DNA from: Syntrophaceae bacterium UBA4778
GTDB lineage: Bacteria > Desulfobacterota > Syntrophia > Syntrophales > UBA4778
Reading direction: 5' to 3'
Assembly (NCBI GenBank): GCA_002403175.1
Contig: DHHG01000257.1
Coordinates: 1 to 11,416, forward strand
Length of the DNA stretch: 11,416 bases
The notes beneath the pieces were generated by a model. The model did not search any database and was not told the DNA's origin. It saw only the letters and a list, made by a program, of their open reading frames with translations. Shown one piece after another: positions 1 to 5,530 of the stretch. The translations under genes were made by a program, and so were the position numbers. The stretch's first letter is position 1. Every line of letters begins with the position of its first letter.

Positions 1-2
1 TT

Positions 3-206
3 TGGGATGGTTACCGACAGGGTTTGCGCCGAAGATTTCATGGTGAGAGAATGGGAAACGATAAGGGGCACTCAGAGTGGATGGCTCTCGCCGATACCGC
101 AGATTTGTGCAACCGCTTGCGAGGGATTGGTTACCGGGCCGGATTTGAAGAAATGGAAATTCAGGATGCCATTGAATATCTGAAGGGGATCCTGTTACCC
201 CAATGA
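3..206 (+). CDS. 3' end of an unrecognised small protein (partial)
   Basis: The frame is open from the left edge of the window to a TGA at 204-206, so the start may lie outside. The visible part is about 67 residues, hydrophilic and rich in Arg, Glu and Gly, with no membrane segment. It carries two similar short blocks, GYRQGLRR near its start and GYRAGFEE about 40 residues later, which look like a repeated G-Y-R-x-G motif of small uncharacterised proteins. Internal starts are possible at TTG 24 and ATG 51. A GGTGAG lies before ATG 51 but only about 3 nt away, too close for a good ribosome binding site, so I favour a gene continuing from upstream. The stop codon abuts the cupin relic that follows on the other strand. 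No function can be assigned. Confidence 0.5.
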   Translation, partial: WDGYRQGLRRRFHGERMGNDKGHSEWMALADTADLCNRLRGIGYRAGFEEMEIQDAIEYLKGILLPQ

Positions 207-370
207 CTTTCCGGTCCTGAAGAGAACCCTGGAATATCCTGGCCCTCTCGGGGCACATGATCCCCCATTCCGAAATCAGGTACAACAACAGTTCCCTTCC
301 CAAAGAATCGTATTCCGTCCAGACCTTTTGAAAAATCAATCACATTGCCTAGCGTTAAAGAAATGTGATA
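207..370 (-). pseudogene. Decayed C-terminal remnant of a cupin gene (paralogue of the gene at 1471-1833)
   Basis: Read on the minus strand, this stretch aligns with the C-terminal half of the intact cupin downstream. It encodes YHISLTL where the intact protein has YHISGTL (residues 64-70). It then jumps directly to GNV, matching GDV at residues 85-87, so 14 residues (71-84) are lost by an in-frame deletion. From there the alignment is ungapped to GMGDHVPRE against GMRNYVPRE. At DNA level the match continues past the intact stop: the TAG at 1471-1473 corresponds to CAG here (239-241), and about 30 further bases still match with a 2-nt insertion. An in-frame TGA (386-388) lies just upstream, and the N-terminal half is missing. 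Loss of most of cupin motif 1 and of the normal stop argues against a working protein. Orientation and order match the intact locus. Confidence 0.72.
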
Positions 371-401
371 TGACGCAATGAATTCTCAGAGGAGGAACAC
401 T

Positions 402-1286
402 ATGAAACGGATGGATTCCAATTTCAAAAGTAAAGGGCTCAAATGTTCCGGATCGCTTTATCTGCCCAATAAGGCAAGCAAACCCCCTGTTGTGATTATG
501 GCTCATGGATTTGGATACGCGAAGGATTGCGGTCTCCAACCCTATGCCGAGCATTTTGCTAATAAAGGAATGGCCGCTTTTGTCTTCGATTACAGGCACT
601 TAGGTAAAAGTGAAGGAAAACCGAGGAATCTGGTAAACCCATGGCGGCAGTTGCATGACTGGGAGGCTGCGATTGATCATGTGCGAAACTTGTCCGAAGT
701 GGATGGGACAAGAATGGCTATCTGGGGGACCTCCTTCGCAGGAGGTCATGTGCTGGTAACGGCCGCCAAGGCCAAAGGCGTAAAGGCGGTTGTGTCCCAG
801 GTACCATTTGTGGATGGTATTGCAACGTGCCTGGGTTTTCCAATTTCTTACCTGGCAACCGGGTTCATCCACGGGATGATGGATTTCTGCTGCTTCCTTA
901 CCGGCAGGGAACCGCATGTTGTACCAACGGTCAGTAAACCAGGTAAATTCGCCATCATGAACACTCCGGAATCTTTTCCCGGTTACATGGGCCTTATCCC
1001 GTCCGGCTTCAAGTTTGATAACAAAACACCGGCACGAATCGGTCTTATACTAGGCGCTTACCGGCCCACCATGTATGCAAGGAGGATCAAGTGCCCGGTA
1101 CTGTTTGTCTACGGAAAAAAGGATTCTCTCTGTCCGTGGAAAGCCATAGAAAGGGCAGCAGCTAAAGTACCGGATTCAGAGCTCTTTGGCCTGAATGTGG
1201 GGCATTTCGATATGTATACGGGCGACCTATTCAAAAAGGTAGTGGAAAAAGAGGCGAATTTTCTTTTGCAGAATTTGACGAAATAG
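402..1286 (+). CDS. Alpha/beta-hydrolase fold protein
   Basis: A 294-residue cytoplasmic serine hydrolase with no signal peptide or membrane segment. The fold signature is clear: an oxyanion-hole HGFG at residues 35-38, a nucleophile elbow G-T-S-F-A-G with Ser111, an acid Asp241 in YGKKDSLCPW, and a base His268 in NVGHFDMYTG. The order and spacing are those of alpha/beta hydrolases of the esterase/dienelactone-hydrolase/S9-like group. Residues about 140-225 form the variable cap, rich in Gly, Pro and aromatics. I chose ATG 402 over ATG 378 because GGAGGA at 391-396 sits 5 nt before it. The substrate cannot be told from sequence. The gene lies between two relics, of a cupin (left) and of uvsE (right), so it probably entered or survived within a decayed duplicate. 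The hairpin at 1331-1373 follows the stop by about 45 nt. Confidence 0.9.
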   Translation: MKRMDSNFKSKGLKCSGSLYLPNKASKPPVVIMAHGFGYAKDCGLQPYAEHFANKGMAAFVFDYRHLGKSEGKPRNLVNPWRQLHDWEAAIDHVRNLSEVDGTRMAIWGTSFAGGHVLVTAAKAKGVKAVVSQVPFVDGIATCLGFPISYLATGFIHGMMDFCCFLTGREPHVVPTVSKPGKFAIMNTPESFPGYMGLIPSGFKFDNKTPARIGLILGAYRPTMYARRIKCPVLFVYGKKDSLCPWKAIERAAAKVPDSELFGLNVGHFDMYTGDLFKKVVEKEANFLLQNLTK

Positions 1287-1318
1287 CGAAAGCTGGCTCA
1301 ATACTCACACAATTGTTT

Positions 1319-1406
1319 TCTGCGTGAACCGGGATCACCATTCGCTTTCCGGATCTCACCGGATGGTGATCCCTTTCGCACAGCACCCGTTTTTGCTTTT
1401 GACTGG
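1319..1406 (+). pseudogene. Fragment of a second uvsE copy
   Basis: This segment aligns with uvsE positions 2168-2259 (about residues 44-74) at roughly four identical bases in five by hand alignment. Blocks such as AACCGGGATCA, TGATCCCTTTCGCA and TTTGACTGG are shared exactly. Relative to uvsE there is a 4-nt deletion near 1345, a 1-nt insertion near 1365 and a 1-nt deletion near 1389. The recognisable peptide pieces (NRDHHS, FRISPDG, IPFAQHP, FDWP) therefore fall in different frames. No flanking part of uvsE remains: the hydrolase lies to the left and the 3' end of the intact cupin to the right. It is on the same strand as the intact gene about 760 bp downstream. It is a non-coding relic; its inverted repeats are annotated separately. 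Confidence 0.75.
1331..1376 (+). terminator. Hairpin after the hydrolase, inside the uvsE relic
   Basis: A perfect 11-bp inverted repeat, GGGATCACCAT (1331-1341) and ATGGTGATCCC (1363-1373), encloses a smaller CCGG/CCGG stem (1349-1352 with 1359-1362). Only three Ts follow directly, with T-rich sequence at 1390-1400, so it is a weak candidate for an intrinsic terminator on the plus strand. On the minus strand there is no T-run after it. It begins about 45 nt past the hydrolase stop and could end that transcript or protect its 3' end. Confidence 0.45.
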
Positions 1407-1470
1407 CCCACTAATGTTAAGAAATCCAGATTGAGCGGATCTTTCCAGTACTGAAGAACCCTGAAATGTC

Positions 1471-1833
1471 CTAGGTCTCTCTGGGCACATAATTTCGCAT
1501 TCCCTGAAAATCAACTACAATGGCGGATTCTTCTCCGACGACCCAGGCATCGTGTCCTTCCGGGAGCAAGGAGACATCACCCGCCTTGCACTCCAGTTGC
1601 GTCCCGTCATCCATAACGACCATCAGGGTTCCGGATATATGATATTGGAAATGCGGTGCCTCGCAGCTTTTGGTCTTGATTAAAGGCTGAACAGAAGTAG
1701 ACCATCTCCATCCGGGTTCAAAGATTGCACGTCCAATCACAGCATCTCCGATTTTAACAATTTCCAACTTTCCGAATGGAAATATATGTACTTCATCCGG
1801 TTCATTGAAACTCTTCAATATTGCTTTGGTCAT
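1471..1833 (-). CDS. Cupin-domain protein
   Basis: A 120-residue single-domain cupin, probably cytoplasmic. Conserved features in order are FEPGWRWS (residues 38-45), a cupin motif 1 region HFQYHISGTL (61-70) with possible metal ligands His61 and His65, MDDGTQLE (74-81), and motif 2 AGDVSLLPEGHDAWVVG (84-100) with His94. This matches a common family of small cupins carrying the GWRWS, MDDGT and GHDAWVVG signatures; their substrate is generally unknown. The start ATG at 1833-1831 is preceded on the minus strand by a GAGAGAGGT-type ribosome binding site. It is transcribed divergently from uvsE, with a 204-bp AT-rich gap. A decayed paralogue lies at 207-370. Function beyond metal-dependent small-molecule binding or conversion is not inferable. 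Confidence 0.88.
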   Translation of the reverse strand: MTKAILKSFNEPDEVHIFPFGKLEIVKIGDAVIGRAIFEPGWRWSTSVQPLIKTKSCEAPHFQYHISGTLMVVMDDGTQLECKAGDVSLLPEGHDAWVVGEESAIVVDFQGMRNYVPRET

Positions 1834-2001
1834 CGCCGGTTACCTCTCTCTTTTTTTTAATAATGTTATTTCAAATGGGAAGATACAATGAGCCGGATGC
1901 TGTTTTTAAATTCCAAAAAACCTTAAAATGGAATTTCGGAGCAGAAATAGACAAAGCATTGCCTCAGAATTTTTTTGGTGAATATTCGTGATCAGTATTC
2001 G

Positions 2002-2007
2002 TATAAT
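2002..2007 (+). promoter_or_regulatory. Possible -10 element of uvsE
   Basis: A consensus TATAAT lies 30 nt before the uvsE start codon, in an AT-rich divergent gap. No convincing -35 is found at 16-19 bp spacing (TTGGTG at 1975-1980 is 21 bp away), so this is only a partial promoter call. A transcript from here would have a leader of about 25 nt. Confidence 0.35.
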
Positions 2008-2037
2008 ATAGTTAGAAACACGTAGGATAAAGGCCAT

Positions 2038-2949
2038 ATGAAAATCGGTTATCCCTGTCTCAATCTGACCCTCGGTTGCAAGAACAGGACTTTTCGCCTC
2101 GCCTCGTATAGTGAGGAGCGTCTGGCCGAAACAGTTGAGGCAAACCTCTCCTGTCTTCATCAGATGCTCTGCTTCAACCGGGATCATCGTATTTTGTTCT
2201 TCCGAATTTCATCGGATTTGATCCCTTTCGCATCGCACCCCGTTTGTACATTTGACTGGTCAGGTCGTTTTCAGAATGAATTCCGAAAAATAGGACATCT
2301 GATTCAAAAAAGCGGAATGCGGATCAATATGCATCCCGACCAATTCACATTAATCAATTCGCAAAATCCGGATATTTTTGAACGCAGCCGGAGAGAGTTG
2401 ATCTATCATGCAAGGGTTCTCGATCTGCTGGGATTAAATGAGTCGGCCAAGGTTCAGATCCATGTCGGAGGGGTATACGGGGATAAGGAGAGTAGCATGC
2501 AGCGATTTATCGAAAGATTCAAACAACTGGAAAAGGAAGTCCAAAGAAGACTGGTCATCGAAAATGACGACCGCAGCTATACCCTTTCCGATTGCCTTCG
2601 CATTCACGAGGAGATCGGAATTCCGGTCGTTTTTGATTCCCTGCACCACTTTATTCTTCCTTCAGGAGAAAATATCACTCAAGCGTTGCAGGAAGTCAGT
2701 TTGACCTGGAAGAAAAGAGACGGTGTGCCAATGGTGGATTACGGTCCTCCGGGGCAGAAAAAGATCAAGGTTTCCCATGCGGATAATATTGATTCTGCAG
2801 CATTCCGGAAATTTCTAAAAGCCACATTGCCGTGGGATTTTGATATTATGCTGGAGATCAAAAACAAGGAGCAAAGCGCCATAGAAGCTGTCCGCCTGGC
2901 ATCCAATGATGAGCGCTTTCGAAAAGAATTGGACCGAATACCTTCCTAA
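2038..2949 (+). CDS. uvsE: UV damage endonuclease UvsE/UvdE
   Basis: A 303-residue TIM-barrel DNA repair enzyme of the UVDE family, which nicks DNA 5' to UV photoproducts and other lesions in an alternative excision-repair route. It begins with the family-typical MKIGYPC. Candidate metal ligands on successive barrel strands are His67 (FASHPV), His99 (INMHPDQF), His142 (QIHVGGVYGDK), Glu175 (VIENDD), Asp200 and His203 (VFDSLHH), His247 (KVSHADNID) and Glu273 (MLEIKNKE). The segment PMVDYGPPGQ (231-240) carries Met232 and Asp234 where the Thermus enzyme, as I recall it, has Lys-x-His; I take this as a subfamily variant. Length is normal. The ribosome binding site is modest (AAGG a few bases before ATG 2038), but the conserved N-terminus fixes the start. 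It is divergent from the cupin gene, and a fragment of a second copy lies upstream at 1319-1406. Confidence 0.94.
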   Translation: MKIGYPCLNLTLGCKNRTFRLASYSEERLAETVEANLSCLHQMLCFNRDHRILFFRISSDLIPFASHPVCTFDWSGRFQNEFRKIGHLIQKSGMRINMHPDQFTLINSQNPDIFERSRRELIYHARVLDLLGLNESAKVQIHVGGVYGDKESSMQRFIERFKQLEKEVQRRLVIENDDRSYTLSDCLRIHEEIGIPVVFDSLHHFILPSGENITQALQEVSLTWKKRDGVPMVDYGPPGQKKIKVSHADNIDSAAFRKFLKATLPWDFDIMLEIKNKEQSAIEAVRLASNDERFRKELDRIPS

Positions 2950-2974
2950 CATATCTTTCCAGTTAGTTTTTTTT
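2946..2974 (+). terminator. Weak terminator after uvsE
   Basis: A 5-bp stem CTAAC (2946-2950)/GTTAG (2962-2966), overlapping the uvsE stop codon, is followed directly by eight Ts (2967-2974). The T-run is good but the stem is short and its loop is 11 nt, so this is a plausible but weak intrinsic terminator. Confidence 0.35.
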
Positions 2975-2984
2975 ATTATTCCAG

Positions 2985-3013
2985 TTGACAAAAGTATCGA
3001 CCCTTTCTAAGAT
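2985..3013 (+). promoter_or_regulatory. Sigma-70-like promoter of pgaAB
   Basis: A perfect -35 TTGACA (2985-2990) is separated by 17 bp from TAAGAT (3008-3013), a four-of-six match to TATAAT. It is the best promoter in the uvsE-pgaA gap. A start near 3020 would give pgaA an untranslated leader of about 230 nt. Confidence 0.6.
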
Positions 3014-3019
3014 ATCGGC

Positions 3020-3250
3020 GTACTCCAAATTCTTATTTGTTCCAAACGGACCAATCGGTCTGGAATACCTCAGTTAGTCTTTTATATTCAAATTAGAAAA
3101 ACAGAAGAAAAGCAAAGGATTGATCGTCAATCTTGCCCTTGAATCACTGAATGGATCAGGTCCGTCTTCAGGCGGTCTAATTTAAAGCAGGGTTCTCTCA
3201 GAACTCTCTTTTGTACTGATTTACATAAAAATGTTTTCAGGAGGCGCTTC
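3020..3250 (+). promoter_or_regulatory. Long pgaA leader with GGA motifs
   Basis: This is the untranslated region between the predicted start of transcription and the pgaA GTG. It holds no reading frame of note. GGA triplets occur at 3048, 3062, 3117, 3153 and 3240, the last inside the Shine-Dalgarno AGGAGG (3239-3244). A 6-bp stem with a 4-nt loop can form at 3047-3062. In E. coli the pga leader is similarly long and is a CsrA target whose sites centre on GGA. Post-transcriptional control by a CsrA-like protein here is inference only. Confidence 0.35.
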
Positions 3251-5530
3251 GTGATTTACAGATCGTATCTCTTGATTTCTGCCATGACCGCCTTAACGGT
3301 CGTGTTCGCCGGGATGACAGGAATGTATCCTGTTTGGGGGGCCGACGCACCGGTCCATAAAACATTGAATGCAGAGGCGAGGGAAAAACTTGAACCCCTG
3401 CCATCTAATTTATCCACGGCTTCCTCAGAAGAATTGAAAGAGTTTTCAGGTATTGAAAATGAATTTCAGAGAAATCCGGGAGACACTCTCCTTCTGAATC
3501 GCTACCTCAAAATGCTTGTCCGGCTTCGCTTTAACGATAAAGCCAGGAAAGTGCTAACATCCAACCTGAATCAAATCAGTGAAAGCAAATCATCCAGCCT
3601 GGAGATAGGAAAGGCATTTTTCGAAGCGGGAGATTATATCCAGGCTTTAAATCTGTACAAAGAAGCTTTCCGTCTCGATCCATCGGAGTCAGAAAGCCTG
3701 AAGGGGATCATATCGTCTGCCTGTCGAACCGGCGACTATATGACCGCTTATAAGTACTGGACGTTAGGTCGTGACGGACAAAAGATTCCTTATCCCATTT
3801 TAAGGGATTTAGGAATTCAGATGGCGCAGGAAATGGGATCTCCTGTATTGGCATTGCAGTATGCCAGAGAATCTGGAATGGAAGATAAGAAACGTCTTGA
3901 GGCGCTTGAATCGGAAATGAGGGCCGAGCAAATGTCATGGGAAGAAGCACTGGAGCCGATGCTACAAAATTGCAAATCCCGACAGGAATATATCATTGCG
4001 CTGGGCCAGAAGCACAGAATGCGCGAGGTTCTCGACCAGTATAAGATTCTTGAGAAACAGGGCGAACCCTGCCAATTACAGACCACGATTACAGTTGCGG
4101 ATGCCTTTAGTTATCTGAAGAGACCTCAGGAAGCGGAAAAATTCTATAATATGAGTTTATCACAGAACCCTTCTGAACCTTTCCGGTCTTATCTGGGTTT
4201 GCTTAGGACCTATACTATTATGAGAAAATGGGATGACGGTGACAAGATCCTGGCTAAAATCCAGGATCTTTTCGATAAGAATAAACTAAGTTGGATGGAA
4301 CAGCACGAGGCTGTTACCGCCCATGGTTGGTATCTGATTGCCCAGGACAGGCTCGGAGAGGCACAGAATTTATTCGAAAACAATTTGCGTGAGGCGGGTC
4401 TTGACTCCGGTTTCAGGTCGGGACTTGCTCATGTATACTATTACAGGGGGTGGCCCCGTAAGGCGCTTGAGCAGTTCCGGATTTCCCAGAGCATAGATCC
4501 GGAAAATGTTTCATGCAGGGTCGGTCTGGTACAGACCATGGAAAAGCTCGATTATAATCGGGAGGCCGGCGCCCTGGCATCCGAACTGTATCGGAATTAT
4601 CCTTATGATCTGGACGTGATAGATATTTATGATGAAATGAAAATCAAGAATGCTGTTCTCGTTTCCGGATCGGCCAGACTTATTGACGAATTGCCAGGGG
4701 TCACCGAATACAGGTTTCAACTGGAAGGTTCATTCTGGGTCAAACCGGAATTGAGAATTTTTGCCGATCTCCTTCATATGCATGCGCATGAAGATACGGA
4801 TGAAGGCGAACTTGCTTCCACCTGGAACAGGATCGGTGCGGGATTCAGTTGGATTGTGACGCCGGGACTGACATTTACGCAGGCCGGAAGCTGGGATTAC
4901 TCAGACTCCGCCGATTTCGGTTCTACAACAAAGATCTCGTGGAATCCTGATGATCATCTAACAGCAAGTATCGGTTTCGAATCGTTCAGCCTGGATATCC
5001 CACTGAGGGCAAGAGCCGCCGGTGTACAGGGAAAAACAGGCGTGGCTGAGGTGGCTTATCATGAAAGTGATTTACGGGATTACAGCCTTGCCTTTCAATC
5101 CAACTGGCTCAACGATGGGAATTACAATCCCGCTTTTATTTTCAACGTGGAACAGACGATAATCTCCAGACCGGACTGGAAGTTGCAGGCCGGTCCCGAA
5201 ATCTATTATGCCCGTTACAGCAAGGATCAGGATGAAGTGCCTTATTACAGTCCCATGTATGTTTACAGCTTGGTTTTAAAACCGGTACTGCAGATAACGC
5301 ATTACCAGCGCTACGATAAGAGCTTCCGGTCGTACATTCAGGCGGATGCCGGGATTATCAAACAACACCGGAACGGTTTTTATCCGACAGGAGGAATTTC
5401 TTACGCTCAGGAAATCAAGACTTCCAAGAGTTTCAACTTGAACTGGATGGCAGGATACGGCGCCAGAGTCTATGACGGGAGGTATAGCCATGTTCTCGAA
5501 CTGTTCCTCGGTATCAACAAATATTTCTAA
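3251..5530 (+). CDS. pgaA: PNAG export outer-membrane porin PgaA
   Basis: A 759-residue PgaA-type protein that passes poly-N-acetylglucosamine through the outer membrane. Residues 1 to about 33 form a signal peptide (hydrophobic core LLISAMTALTVVFAG, possible cleavage after ADA). Residues about 50-460 are helical TPR-like repeats, clearest at 113-147 and 388-420 (GLAHVYYYRGWPRKALEQF, then SIDPEN). These form the periplasmic superhelix that in E. coli contacts PgaB and deacetylated polymer. Residues about 465-759 alternate in beta-barrel fashion, include the PgaA-like LDIPLRARAAGVQG, and end in the aromatic residue typical of outer-membrane barrels (NKYF). The start is GTG 3251, with AGGAGG (3239-3244) 6 nt upstream. 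The pgaB ribosome binding site lies inside the 3' end of this gene, so the two are probably translationally coupled. Length is near that of E. coli PgaA. Confidence 0.92.
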   Translation: MIYRSYLLISAMTALTVVFAGMTGMYPVWGADAPVHKTLNAEAREKLEPLPSNLSTASSEELKEFSGIENEFQRNPGDTLLLNRYLKMLVRLRFNDKARKVLTSNLNQISESKSSSLEIGKAFFEAGDYIQALNLYKEAFRLDPSESESLKGIISSACRTGDYMTAYKYWTLGRDGQKIPYPILRDLGIQMAQEMGSPVLALQYARESGMEDKKRLEALESEMRAEQMSWEEALEPMLQNCKSRQEYIIALGQKHRMREVLDQYKILEKQGEPCQLQTTITVADAFSYLKRPQEAEKFYNMSLSQNPSEPFRSYLGLLRTYTIMRKWDDGDKILAKIQDLFDKNKLSWMEQHEAVTAHGWYLIAQDRLGEAQNLFENNLREAGLDSGFRSGLAHVYYYRGWPRKALEQFRISQSIDPENVSCRVGLVQTMEKLDYNREAGALASELYRNYPYDLDVIDIYDEMKIKNAVLVSGSARLIDELPGVTEYRFQLEGSFWVKPELRIFADLLHMHAHEDTDEGELASTWNRIGAGFSWIVTPGLTFTQAGSWDYSDSADFGSTTKISWNPDDHLTASIGFESFSLDIPLRARAAGVQGKTGVAEVAYHESDLRDYSLAFQSNWLNDGNYNPAFIFNVEQTIISRPDWKLQAGPEIYYARYSKDQDEVPYYSPMYVYSLVLKPVLQITHYQRYDKSFRSYIQADAGIIKQHRNGFYPTGGISYAQEIKTSKSFNLNWMAGYGARVYDGRYSHVLELFLGINKYF
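5477..5492 (+). promoter_or_regulatory. Ribosome binding site and start of pgaB within pgaA
   Basis: GGGAGG (5477-5482) stands 7 nt before ATG 5490, inside the last codons of pgaA. It is the only strong Shine-Dalgarno near the pgaB start. The rival Met codon at 5670, which directly begins a signal-peptide-like segment, has none. This site therefore decides the start chosen for pgaB. Confidence 0.5.

Noticed and set aside
161..343. A separate 60-residue minus-strand protein
   Set aside because: Its sequence is explained as the read-through product of the cupin relic, so it is annotated as a pseudogene instead.
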